In this document: one piece after another, positions 1 through 8,553 of the stretch
Numbering within the stretch: the stretch's first letter is position 1
Layout: each line of letters begins with the position of its first letter
Assembly (NCBI GenBank): GCA_024278855.1
Contig: JAJRSJ010000013.1
Span: forward strand, 1 to 64,000
Direction: 5' to 3'
DNA length: 64,000 nucleotides
From: Alphaproteobacteria bacterium
GTDB taxonomy: Bacteria; Pseudomonadota; Alphaproteobacteria; Caulobacterales; Maricaulaceae
Made by a program: the position numbers and the translations under genes
Notes under the pieces: model-generated
What the model was told of the DNA's origin: nothing
Seen by the model: only the letters and a program-made list of their open reading frames with translations
The model's database searches: none

Positions 1-3000
1 ACAACCAATATTGGCACCAACACTGGTAATATCGCCACCAACACAACCGACATCGGAACAAATGCCGGTAACATCGTCACAAACACTACCGATATAGGAA
101 CAAACGCTGGTAATATCGCCACAAACACAACCAATATTGGCGCCAACACTGGCAACATAGCCACCAACACCACGAATATTGGAAGCAATGCGGCGGGTAT
201 CGCAAGCAACACCACCAATATTGCCAATGTCACGACCAATATTACGGCTTTGGAAAGCCTGATTTCGGTCGGCACGGGGGCGAGTTCACTTGAGGTCGGG
301 AGTACGGCCCAGGCGACGCAGCCCGGGGCCATTGCCATGGGTGACGGTGCGCAAGCGACCAATACCCAAGCCGTGGCCATTGGCCAGGGCGCTATTGCGT
401 CCGGCTCCACGGCTGTCGGCGGCGGGGCTATGGCCACAGGGGCGGACCGTGCCGCCTTTGGCATGCACGCCCTGGCAACCGGCGCACGCTCATCAGCCAT
501 CGGTGAGAACTCGACGGCCAGCGACGACGACACGACAGCATTGGGTGAAGGCAGTTCAGCCACGGGTGTTGGTTCCAGCGCCTTTGGACGCGGCGCATCT
601 GCCGGGTTTGCCAACTCTATGGCTATCGGGTTTGGGGCAACTACAACCTTCGCCAACCAGATTGCCCTGGGGACAGCCACCAATACATTGACCATTGCCG
701 GTGTCACCTCCGCCGCCTCCACGGCGGCCCAAGCAGGGCCAACACTGGTTCTGACCACCGATGCCAACGGCAATATCGCCGCAGCAGCTGGCGGCGGCGG
801 CGGTGGTGGTATCGATCCGCAAACCGCCATCAATACAGCCAATATCGCCACCAATGTGACAGATATTGGTACCAACACGGCAGGTGTTGCGACCAATGCT
901 ACGGACATAGCCACAAACGCTACAGGTGTTGCGACCAATGCTACGGGTATAGGAACCAACTCAACAAATATCACCGCCAACACTGGGAACATTGGTGCTA
1001 ACACCACAGCTATCGGAACCAACACGACAGCTATTGGTACAAACACGACCGACATTGGTAACAATACGACCAATATCACGGCCAATACAGCTACTGGCAC
1101 CGCGAATGCTGGTAATATCACCACTAACGCAGGTAACATCACGGCCAATACAGCTACTGGCAGTGCAAATGCTGGAAACATCACCGCAAACACGACCAGT
1201 ATTGCCAATGCCACGATCAATGTTACCGCCTTGCAGCAACTGATTTCGGTGGGTACGGGGGCGAATACGCTTGAGTTTGGGAATACAGCCCAGGCTACGC
1301 AAGCTGGTGCCATTGCTATTGGTGATAATGCGCAAGCGACCAATACACAGGCCATCGCAATTGGTCAGGGCGCCATCGCGTCCGGGTCAACCGCCGTTGG
1401 CGGCGGGGCTATGGCCACGGGGGCAGACAGTGCTGCATTTGGCATGAACGCTCTGGCTACGGGCGACCGTTCGTCGGCTATCGGTGAGAACACCACGGCC
1501 AGCGACGACGACACCACTGCAGTGGGCGAAGGTAGCTCGGCCACAGCCGCAGGTGCAAGCGCATTTGGACGCGGTGCATCCGCCGGATTTTCTAATTCTA
1601 TGGCCATCGGCTTTGGTGCTACAACCACCTTTGCCAACCAGATCGCAATCGGAACTGCCACTAATACATTGACGGTCGCCGGTGTCACTTCCGCTGCCTC
1701 CACGGCGGCTCAGGCGGGGCCAGTGCAATTCCTGACCACCGATGCCAACGGCAATATTGCCGCCATACCTGCCGGGGGCGGGGGCGCTGACCCACAAACG
1801 GCAGTTAACACGGCCAATATCGCCACAAACACTACCAGCATTGGCAATAATACAACTGCCATCGGCACCAACACCACTAACATTGGTAACAACACCACGG
1901 CTATCGGCAACAACACCACCAACATTGGCAACAACACCACAGCTATCGGCACCAACACTACCAACATTGGCAACAACACCACAGCTATCGGCACCAACAC
2001 TACCAATATTGCCACCAATACGGCAGGCATCGCGGCCAACACTACGGGTATTGCGACGAATGCCACGGGTATTGCCGCCAATACAACAGCTATTGCCGCC
2101 GTCTCGACAGGCGTAACCACCAACACTGCGGATATCGCCACGAATGTCACCAATATTGCGGCCAACACCACAAGTGTTACGGCTCTGGAGCAATTGGTCT
2201 CCGTGGGGACAGCGGTCAATACTATCCAGGTCGGGGTCGGGGCGCAGGCAACATCACCTGGTGCGACGGCCATCGGGGTGGGCGCGATTGCGTCCGGCTC
2301 CACGGCGGTCGGTGCCAATGCCATGGCGACCGGAGCGGACAGTGCGGCATTTGGGCGCAATGCCGCCGCTACAGGTGCCCAGTCTACGGCCCTTGGTGAG
2401 AACTCGACGGCATCCAATGCCAATTCAACCGCCATAGGCCAAGGGGTTGCCACCAGTGCCGACAACCAGATCGCTCTTGGTTCTTCAACCCAAACCCTGA
2501 CGGTTGCCGGGATTACATCGGCAACAAGCCTGACGGCCCAAGGTGTCGTGACCGGACTTGTGACCACAGATGCCAGCGGTAATCTCGCCAGTGACGGCGG
2601 TGCGCTACAAACCCAGGCCAACACCAACACGGTAGGTATTGCTGCCAATGTCTCGGCGATTTCACGTAACACATCAGGGATTTCTGCCAACAATACCGCG
2701 ATCTTACTCAACACCGCCGGGATCAACACCAATAAGACGGCCATTGCCGCCAATCTGGGGCTAATCCTGGGTAACACCCAGGCTATAAATGAGCTACGCG
2801 AAGGCACAGCGGCTCTGGCCTCTATCCCCGATCTGTATTTACAAAAGGATGAGAAATGGACTGTAGCTGGCGGTTTGGCCGGGTATGACGACGGTTACGG
2901 CGGTGTGGAATACGGCTTTGGCGGCGGTATGCAATTCCGCCTCGGCGACAAAAATAGCCATGCCTCCTTCGGCATAGCAGCTGCAGTATCAGGCAGCACC

Positions 3001-3036
3001 TACACAGCCCGCATACAGGCACGTATTGGAGGGTAG
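1..3036 (+). CDS. Trimeric autotransporter adhesin (YadA/Hep_Hag type), 5' end outside window
   Basis: The reading frame is open from base 1, so the protein starts before the window and about 1011 residues are visible. It alternates stalk segments of N-T-T-x-I-G/A-x repeats with three head modules rich in G-x-x-A-x-A-x-G motifs, beginning near 250, 1231 and 2188. The last 80 residues after a short helix (LREGTAALASIPDLY) have the glycine-rich alternating pattern of a short YadA-type membrane anchor. Family knowledge: such proteins trimerise, insert the anchor in the outer membrane and display stalk and head for adhesion. The third head is shorter than the first two. The end (ARIQARIGG) lacks the usual terminal aromatic residue. 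No ligand can be inferred. Confidence 0.9.
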   Translation, partial: TTNIGTNTGNIATNTTDIGTNAGNIVTNTTDIGTNAGNIATNTTNIGANTGNIATNTTNIGSNAAGIASNTTNIANVTTNITALESLISVGTGASSLEVGSTAQATQPGAIAMGDGAQATNTQAVAIGQGAIASGSTAVGGGAMATGADRAAFGMHALATGARSSAIGENSTASDDDTTALGEGSSATGVGSSAFGRGASAGFANSMAIGFGATTTFANQIALGTATNTLTIAGVTSAASTAAQAGPTLVLTTDANGNIAAAAGGGGGGGIDPQTAINTANIATNVTDIGTNTAGVATNATDIATNATGVATNATGIGTNSTNITANTGNIGANTTAIGTNTTAIGTNTTDIGNNTTNITANTATGTANAGNITTNAGNITANTATGSANAGNITANTTSIANATINVTALQQLISVGTGANTLEFGNTAQATQAGAIAIGDNAQATNTQAIAIGQGAIASGSTAVGGGAMATGADSAAFGMNALATGDRSSAIGENTTASDDDTTAVGEGSSATAAGASAFGRGASAGFSNSMAIGFGATTTFANQIAIGTATNTLTVAGVTSAASTAAQAGPVQFLTTDANGNIAAIPAGGGGADPQTAVNTANIATNTTSIGNNTTAIGTNTTNIGNNTTAIGNNTTNIGNNTTAIGTNTTNIGNNTTAIGTNTTNIATNTAGIAANTTGIATNATGIAANTTAIAAVSTGVTTNTADIATNVTNIAANTTSVTALEQLVSVGTAVNTIQVGVGAQATSPGATAIGVGAIASGSTAVGANAMATGADSAAFGRNAAATGAQSTALGENSTASNANSTAIGQGVATSADNQIALGSSTQTLTVAGITSATSLTAQGVVTGLVTTDASGNLASDGGALQTQANTNTVGIAANVSAISRNTSGISANNTAILLNTAGINTNKTAIAANLGLILGNTQAINELREGTAALASIPDLYLQKDEKWTVAGGLAGYDDGYGGVEYGFGGGMQFRLGDKNSHASFGIAAAVSGSTYTARIQARIGG
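241..2600 (+). repeat. Three homologous head-module repeats within the adhesin gene
   Basis: Segments near 241-790, 1231-1755 and 2185-2600 encode nearly the same head module. The first two are very close in both DNA and protein (shared SAIGEN, ASDDDTTA and FGRGASAGF blocks). The third lacks the central block from ASDDDTT to ATTTFANQ. This looks like module duplication followed by an internal deletion in copy three. Confidence 0.85.
1867..2034 (+). repeat. 42-bp tandem repeats coding the adhesin stalk
   Basis: Three consecutive 42-bp units at 1867-1908, 1909-1950 and 1951-1992, plus a degenerate fourth, encode the 14-residue unit TNTTNIGNNTTAIG. Bases 1-240 and 835-1220 contain looser versions of the same stalk repeat. 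Such arrays can change copy number by slippage, altering stalk length in multiples of 14 residues without breaking the frame. Confidence 0.85.
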
Positions 3037-3063
3037 GTTCACAGGCGTATTGTGCGCGGCAAC

Positions 3064-3082
3064 CTCCCCCTTGACGGGGGAG
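3064..3082. other. Perfect 7-bp hairpin downstream of adhesin gene
   Basis: CTCCCCC and GGGGGAG are separated by TTGAC, 28 bp after the adhesin stop. There is no clear T tract, so it may be a weak terminator or a dispersed palindrome rather than a typical intrinsic terminator. Confidence 0.45.
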
Positions 3083-3118
3083 TGAGGTGTAAAATAGCCT
3101 CAGAAGTTTCTCACTTAA

Positions 3119-3290
3119 GAGATAATCCGTAAACGGTACATTGGATGCGACATCAAGCGGAAGCATACTGATATACTGGACGCGTTCCAAAAAACCATAG
3201 ATGAGTTTGAGCTTCAGAACAATTTTGCGTGCCTAAAAAACACGCCAACGGTATCACGTCTCTATTCTTGCATGTCAAAATATGATAAAC
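3119..3290 (+). pseudogene. Possible IS110-like transposase N-terminal remnant
   Basis: After a stop at 3116-3118 an open stretch reads RYIGCDIKRKHTDILDA and later NTPTVSRLYS, then runs into the tRNA-Leu gene. IS110-family transposases begin with a similar Y-x-G-x-D-x-x-K-x-x-x-D motif followed by an N-T-P segment. There is no start codon, no downstream DEDD or serine catalytic domain and no terminal repeats. If the call is right, it is only a fragment beside a tRNA gene. Similarity was judged by eye and is weak. Confidence 0.25.
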
Positions 3291-3377
3291 TGGTGCGGCC
3301 GAGAAGACTCGAACTTCCACGGGTTTTACCCCACAGCGACCTCAACGCTGCGCGTCTACCAATTCCGCCACGGCCGC
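3291..3377 (-). tRNA. tRNA-Leu (anticodon GAG)
   Basis: The minus strand reads as an 87-nt class II tRNA. The seven-base acceptor stem GCGGCCG/CGGCCGC closes, the anticodon stem CAGCG/CGCUG encloses UUGAGGU with anticodon GAG, there is a long variable arm, the T-loop is GUUCGAGUC, and CCA is encoded at 3291-3293. Confidence 0.97.
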
Positions 3378-3485
3378 ACGATGAGTGAGGGTGCGTTAGC
3401 AAAGTATCACGGCTTTGCAAAGGGGAAATTGATGGCTTGGTGTGATTGTGCTTGATTTTTGTCGGTTAAAGCCCAAGTTTAAACT

Positions 3486-4730
3486 ATGGCACTGAAACAC
3501 GAAAAACCTAATCCGGCTCTTATGGCCGAGCTTATCTAAGTCCGAGATGCTGCGGGCGAGTTGGATGATCGTTTGACCGTTACGAACTGGCTCCCTGAAA
3601 ATTTTGAACGCGAGGCCTTAAAAACTATCCTGAACACGCTACGGGCCTTACCTAAAGGTACAGCCTTTGCCGCTCAAGCTAATTTACGCGTTGGCAAGGC
3701 CGAGTTACAAAATATAGAGTAAATTTATTTTAAGACCGATGCGGCGGTTACTGAAAATGCCGGGGAAAACGAAGCAAATTTTTTACAAAGGCGCAGTGAT
3801 TTTGGCCGCTCTATCATTTTTTTAAAGGGTACTATCGAAACCGCCCTCAGCGAATGTCGCCGCCAAGGCCGAACCGAAGAGACCGAAGATGCGCCGCCTG
3901 AGGTCGAGCAACGTACTGACCATATTGCGCACCCCGAACTTGACGAAAGATTGCACTCCATCGAGCAATACATGCGCGCGTCGCGAGAGGCAGTGGACAC
4001 TTTATTTATCGAGGATGCACCAAGCCGTAAACCCTTGCAGCGCATTATCCAAGACACGGAAAATATTTCCAGCATGGCGAGGGCAATTGCTGCTCTAAAC
4101 TCTGCATCTAAGTGGGTTTGGGTTGGCTTAGGTAAAGCGCTGAAAGCTTCACCGCAAGCCCTGATAAAAGTCATGAACGGTGTAAAAGTGGCCAATGAAA
4201 TTGCCCGCCTACTGACCAAACGTTGGAACGATTTTCAAACCGATATTACCAATTTTGGTCACGACCAAATGGATAAAACCGCAAATGCGGTCATTGAAAC
4301 CGTCAAAATAGCCAGAGCCAAGCTTAACCCAACACCACCCCCCGTGGACCCCGAAATCCAAAAGGCCGCCGAAGCCGAAGCGGAAAAGCTTTTGAAGCAA
4401 AACAAGCCGGTGCCGGACGTTACCGCCTTGAATGTGCGAAATTTGAATTTGATGAATAGAAAATTTACCAATGTCGCATTGTTGGACAATATAAAATGGC
4501 TGCGCTCTATTGATTTAGATGGCACGAAAATTGCAAATTTCACGCCTTTGCGTTCCCTGAAACATCTCACCAAACTCGACATCAGAAACACCAAAATCAC
4601 AGACCTCGCACCCATAAGCGGCTTGGAGAAATTGCAAGCGCTCTATCTAAATAGCACAGGCGTGACAGACTGGTCTTCCGTTGCTCATGTTAAACATGTG
4701 TATGGTCGGTCTGATGATTGGGATAAATAG
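3486..4730 (+). pseudogene. Leucine-rich-repeat protein gene with two in-frame TAA codons
   Basis: A single frame runs from ATG 3486 to TAG 4728-4730 (414 codons) and is interrupted only by TAA at 3537-3539 and 3720-3722. There is no frameshift, and both stops would be Gln if CAA. Between them the reading looks protein-like (DAAGELDDRLTVTNWLPENF). The intact remainder has a helical middle with a small hydrophobic stretch (SKWVWVGLGKALKASPQAL), a proline hinge and three to four LRRs near the C-terminus (LRSIDLDGTKI, LTKLDIRNTKI, LQALYLNSTGV). The part from ATG 3951 could still be translated as a 259-residue protein. Function is not recognised. Read-through is an alternative to decay, but nothing flanking the stops suggests it. 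Confidence 0.7.
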
Positions 4731-4771
4731 AGACGCTTGATTTATCTTCTTGCGGCCTCCATATTTTAGTT

Positions 4772-5449
4772 ATGAATGGTCGCCCACCTATTTTTGCCGC
4801 CAGTCCCGCGCAGTGGCGGACTAGCGTTGCGCCTGTCACCTATCCGGGCGCTGTATCCGTTATGGAAGCGCGGGTGGGGGCTATTGTTGCGGGCGGTGAT
4901 AAAGAACTGGTTTGGTGGTTGGAACACCCGGCGCTCTATACGGCGGGGACGAGTGCGGACATTTCTGATCTGATCGACCCTGGGCGCTTCCCGGTGTTCA
5001 AAACTGGTCGCGGTGGGCAATATACCTATCACGGGCCGGGGCAATTGGTGGCGTATTTTATGCTTGATTTGAAAACGCGCGGACGGGATGTACGGGCCTT
5101 TGTGGCCGGGCTAGAGGATTTGGTGATTGCGACATTAGCGGATTTCGGGGTCAGCGCGAACAAGCGGGCCGGACGGGTCGGGGTTTGGGTGGATACGGCG
5201 GACAGCCAAGGGCAAAAAAGCGAGGCAAAAATCGCCGCTATCGGCGTGCGGGTGCGCAAATGGGTCAGCTATCACGGCATTTCCATCAATATTAACCCGG
5301 ATTTATCCCATTACGGCGGCATCGTCCCGTGCGGCATCAGCGAACACGGCGTCACCAGTCTTGCGGCCTTGGGGGTGGAGGCCAACATAAAGGCTGTGGA
5401 GGCCGCGCTGAAAGAAAATTTCAAAAAGATATTTGGGCCGATAGAATAG
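4772..5449 (+). CDS. lipB: Octanoyltransferase LipB
   Basis: Transfers octanoyl from octanoyl-ACP to lipoyl domains, the first step of lipoate assembly in the cytoplasm. The 225 residues carry the family signatures: RGGQYTYHGPGQLVAYF near residue 80, the catalytic lysine K153 in KIAAIG, and the catalytic cysteine C187 in GIVPCGI. The short linker around 141-151 (DTADSQGQKSE) is a little longer than usual. The enzyme would serve the lipoylated E2 of the branched-chain dehydrogenase at 21102 as well as other complexes. No strong Shine-Dalgarno precedes the ATG, but the N-terminal pattern (PVTYPGAVSVMEARV) supports this start. Confidence 0.96.
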   Translation: MNGRPPIFAASPAQWRTSVAPVTYPGAVSVMEARVGAIVAGGDKELVWWLEHPALYTAGTSADISDLIDPGRFPVFKTGRGGQYTYHGPGQLVAYFMLDLKTRGRDVRAFVAGLEDLVIATLADFGVSANKRAGRVGVWVDTADSQGQKSEAKIAAIGVRVRKWVSYHGISININPDLSHYGGIVPCGISEHGVTSLAALGVEANIKAVEAALKENFKKIFGPIE

Positions 5450-5471
5450 GCAATAACCAAACCAACAGCTT

Positions 5472-5981
5472 TCAATCAAAGGTCGTACCGTGCCGCCCGT
5501 ATTTATTGTCGTTGTTGTCTGTGGGGATGGTTCTGTCGCCGATATACATGGTGAGCACACTAACGCCAATGGAGGTTATCAAAATAAGGGCCATATTATC
5601 CCGAGCCCATATTTCCATCTGCGTCTGTACTTCCGCTTGCGTGATTTTGCCGTCGACCTGATCTGTGATTATTTGTATAAATGTGTCGCCGCCAAGCATT
5701 GACAATGCGGCACCAAAACCAACCATGGCCACGACGATATACAAAACCACATAGGCCAAAAACATCCAGCCGCTTTTGTCGCCGTTGTGCAGACGTTTTA
5801 TCCAAATCACCGCCCACGGATAAATCAACAAATAGCTGATTATACTCAGCATTTGGCCAATTTTCGGGTCGAGCAGGTTTATCAGGCTCAGGGCAACTGA
5901 AATAAGGATCAAGATAAAACCGCCACGGTAAAATTCGGCGGAGCTGATGCGCCCATAAGGGGATAACAATAAATGACCCAT
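5472..5981 (-). CDS. DUF805 family inner-membrane protein (copy 1)
   Basis: 169 residues with about four transmembrane segments. The DUF805 hallmarks are visible: an N-terminal LLSPYGRISSAEFYRGG and the central IKRLHNGDKSGWMF after the second helix pair. A soluble loop (DQVDGKITQAEVQTQ) separates the last two helices, and the tail is hydrophilic. It is the leftmost of three minus-strand paralogues and closely matches the next one at 6057. The function of DUF805 is unknown; members such as YhaH are inner-membrane proteins. Confidence 0.85.
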   Translation of the reverse strand: MGHLLLSPYGRISSAEFYRGGFILILISVALSLINLLDPKIGQMLSIISYLLIYPWAVIWIKRLHNGDKSGWMFLAYVVLYIVVAMVGFGAALSMLGGDTFIQIITDQVDGKITQAEVQTQMEIWARDNMALILITSIGVSVLTMYIGDRTIPTDNNDNKYGRHGTTFD

Positions 5982-6010
5982 TTTTCTCTCTATCAGTTAC
6001 AAGCCCAATG

Positions 6011-6036
6011 AAAAACCCGCCGTGCGGCGGGCTTTT
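6011..6036 (-). terminator. Intrinsic terminator after the second DUF805 gene
   Basis: CCCGCC (6016-6021) pairs with GGCGGG (6026-6031) around GTGC. It is flanked by A5 on the left and T4 on the right, so it can work on either strand. It sits between the 6057-6524 gene and the start of the 5472-5981 gene, which suggests the two DUF805 genes are transcribed separately. Confidence 0.8.
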
Positions 6037-6056
6037 CAGACTAACATGTCCGGCCC

Positions 6057-6524
6057 CTATTCCTCGTCGACGCCTCTGGGAATAGTTTTATCACCAATAT
6101 ACAACATGACAAGGCTAATGAAACCACCGACAATCATCATCGGAACGTGCAAGGATTGGCTCATAGCTTCCATTTTTGTATTCATCTCGGCCTCGCCCAT
6201 ACCTTCGCTAGTGGCCTCCATTGCAAACTTAAAAATCTCGCTACCGCCAAGGATCATGAACGCAATCATGAATAAAACAAAATATATTAAAAGATAGAGC
6301 AAAAACATCCAGCCGCTTTTACCGCCGTCGCGCAAACGTTTGATCCAAATCACCGCCCAAGGATACAGCAGCAATAATGGCAAATAGCCAATGAGCTTGG
6401 CAGACTGGGGCAATAAATAACCCGCCACCCCAATAAGTACACCTATTGCAATTAAAATAAGACCGGCCCGCATAAATTCGGCGGTATTAATACTGCCATT
6501 TGGTGAAAATAATAAATTTCCCAT
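6057..6524 (-). CDS. DUF805 family inner-membrane protein (copy 2)
   Basis: 155 residues. The N-terminus NLLFSPNGSINTAEFMRAG and the motif IKRLRDGGKSGWMFLLY align with copy 1, including the loop before the last helix (EGMGEAEMNTKMEAMSQ) and the ending MLYIGDKTIPRG, which matches MYIGDRTIPTD in copy 1. The two are recent tandem duplicates. Four transmembrane helices are predicted by eye. Function unknown. Confidence 0.85.
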   Translation of the reverse strand: MGNLLFSPNGSINTAEFMRAGLILIAIGVLIGVAGYLLPQSAKLIGYLPLLLLYPWAVIWIKRLRDGGKSGWMFLLYLLIYFVLFMIAFMILGGSEIFKFAMEATSEGMGEAEMNTKMEAMSQSLHVPMMIVGGFISLVMLYIGDKTIPRGVDEE

Positions 6525-6625
6525 AGTTTTCTCCCTGTTTTAATTGCCCCATAAGACGATAAAAAAAATGATTTTGCAAGCCAAAACCGGGCGACAATAG
6601 CCTGATATTCCCAAGAGTGTGCGCT

Positions 6626-7126
6626 TTAACCGTACCGGTTTTTGTCTGCTTGCCCCGGTGCGACTGCCAACCATAAGGTGAACAAAGCCGGCAATGCAGC
6701 CATGATCCAATTGGCTTTGGGGAGACCTGCCGCAAGCCTGTCCTGGTAGGTTTTTAGAACTTTTTGCATGGCCTCTTCATTGCCCGCATATTCGGGATGG
6801 GCCATGACCGTATCGAAATATTCGATGCCGCCATAGTTTAAAATAAGCACAAGAAACACGAGCGCCATCAAGGAAAACAGCCCAATCAATGGCCAGAACG
6901 AGCGGCCAAGATCATGCAGGCGCTTGCCAAACACAGACATAATAATATGTAAATTAAGAAAGAACAAAGCAAATTCCAACAAGAAGTTGGTCAAACCATT
7001 GCCCGTATAGACAAGCAAATATTTTTGCGCCAACACGAAGGCAGTAAACGCAATAACCGCAATGATGAACGGACGGCGCGCCATGCGGCCACCCGGTGAT
7101 AAAAATAACTTAATTACTGGTGTCAT
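6626..7126 (-). CDS. DUF805 family inner-membrane protein (copy 3, divergent)
   Basis: 166 residues with the DUF805 start KLFLSPGGRMARRPFIIAV and the motif GKRLHDLGRSFWPLIGL. It is more distant from copies 1 and 2 and has a longer loop (EYFDTVMAHPEYAGNEEAMQ) before the last helix. The C-terminal WLAVAPGQADKNRYG is typical of the wider family. It is probably the older member of the three-gene array. Confidence 0.82.
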   Translation of the reverse strand: MTPVIKLFLSPGGRMARRPFIIAVIAFTAFVLAQKYLLVYTGNGLTNFLLEFALFFLNLHIIMSVFGKRLHDLGRSFWPLIGLFSLMALVFLVLILNYGGIEYFDTVMAHPEYAGNEEAMQKVLKTYQDRLAAGLPKANWIMAALPALFTLWLAVAPGQADKNRYG

Positions 7127-7282
7127 AATATTTGCTTCCCAAAACGACGGCTATGGCAAGCCTGCCGCCTTGGTATAAAAAACCCACACATGTTTGGCAA
7201 GCCTTAACCCTGTGTTCAAAGACCTATAGTATACAGCTTGTAAGATACTGGCAAATTGACAAGTCTTGGATGTGGAAGCGTT

Positions 7283-8494
7283 ATGGAAAAATCTATTATA
7301 TTTACGAGCCTGCTAAGTTGCGTTTTCATATTGTCCGCTTGCGAAAAGCCCGAAGCCGCATTGACCGATGATATAGCACGCCCCCCTCAAAAACAAACAC
7401 CAGACCAAGCATCAGACCAAACCGCCGCCACACCCGTCCAAACCCATATAGGCGTGAATGAACCAGTACCGCACACCGCTAGTGCCACACAACAGATAAA
7501 ACCCGTTGCCCGCACACCCGTCGCAACCCAATCAACCCCCTCCCCCGCACGACATACGCATACCACACCGTTTAAAGTACAGCGCTGCATCAATATGGGC
7601 AATGCGTTGGAAGCCCCTAAGGAGGGCGATTGGGGCTATAGGATCCGTGCCAAGGATTTTCGAACCGTCGCACAAGCCGGGTTTGATACTGTGCGTTTAC
7701 CCATTCGTTGGGACGCACATACGCAGCACCGCCGCCCCTATGCCGTAGATCCGGCTTTCATGACCCGGATTAAAACCGTTGTGGCACAAGCTCAGGCGGC
7801 GGGTCTTGGCGTGATTATTGATGTGCATCATTATCAAGACTTAATGAAACGTACCAACAAAGAGCAAGCCCGCTTCCTCGCCATTTGGGACCAGATCGCC
7901 CGTACATTTGCACATGCCCCGGACACTGTATATTTTGAAGTCCTTAACGAACCAACCCTGGAAATATCCAAGGCCCGCCTGAACGCTCTTTATGCCAAAA
8001 CTATACCCGTGATCCGCGCCAGCAATCCGAAGCGCAAAATAATCCTTGGCGGTAATTCATGGAACTCCATCGAAGCTTTAGCAGATGTCCGTTGGCCCTT
8101 ATATCTCGGCAAAAAGGACGCCAATCTGGTCGCTACATTCCATGATTACGGCCCCCATAAATTTACCCACCAAGGCGCCGAATGGATGGAACCCAAAATG
8201 CCAATGGGGCGCCGTTGGGGTACACAAGCCGATGTCGCTGATTTAAAGCTGACCTATCAATTGGCAAATGATTTCAAAGCCAGAACCGGGCTTCCCGTGT
8301 TGGTCGGCGAATTTGGTGTTATCGATAAAGTGTCCCTATCCGAGCGCATGGCCTGGACAAAAACCAGGCGCAAAACCATGGAAGCACACGGCATGTCTTG
8401 GTGCATATGGGATTTTTCCGGTGCCTTTAAAATCTATGATACCAATACGGAAAGTCGGTATCCGGGGCTCAAAGATGCTTTATTTGGGCGCTAA
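7283..8494 (+). CDS. Glycoside hydrolase family 5 (cellulase-like) lipoprotein
   Basis: A secreted beta-glycanase-type enzyme anchored as a lipoprotein. ATG 7283 is chosen over an upstream TTG at 7256 because it directly gives a lipoprotein signal with lipobox ILSAC (Cys20). A Pro/Thr/Gln-rich linker of about 80 residues follows, then a GH5 catalytic barrel beginning CINMGNALEAP. The acid/base is Glu223 in VLNEPT and the nucleophile Glu343 in VGEFGV; IIDVHHYQD and SWCIWDFSGAF are further family blocks. The substrate could be cellulose, mixed-linked glucan or mannan and cannot be fixed by eye. The gene stands alone between the DUF805 array and mnmC. Confidence 0.92.
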   Translation: MEKSIIFTSLLSCVFILSACEKPEAALTDDIARPPQKQTPDQASDQTAATPVQTHIGVNEPVPHTASATQQIKPVARTPVATQSTPSPARHTHTTPFKVQRCINMGNALEAPKEGDWGYRIRAKDFRTVAQAGFDTVRLPIRWDAHTQHRRPYAVDPAFMTRIKTVVAQAQAAGLGVIIDVHHYQDLMKRTNKEQARFLAIWDQIARTFAHAPDTVYFEVLNEPTLEISKARLNALYAKTIPVIRASNPKRKIILGGNSWNSIEALADVRWPLYLGKKDANLVATFHDYGPHKFTHQGAEWMEPKMPMGRRWGTQADVADLKLTYQLANDFKARTGLPVLVGEFGVIDKVSLSERMAWTKTRRKTMEAHGMSWCIWDFSGAFKIYDTNTESRYPGLKDALFGR

Positions 8495-8553
8495 ACTCAA
8501 ATAAAGTTCCCTAAGCGGTTTATTCGGGGTACAAACCTGCTTACTATTCATCC

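Noticed and set aside
1-250. CRISPR-like regular repeats at the left edge
   Set aside because: The repeats are in frame, encode N-T-T-x-I-G stalk units and lack unique spacers of constant length.
1387-2807. Long minus-strand frames opposite the adhesin gene (268 and 365 residues)
   Set aside because: They are antisense to a clear autotransporter and their repetitive composition simply mirrors the sense repeats.
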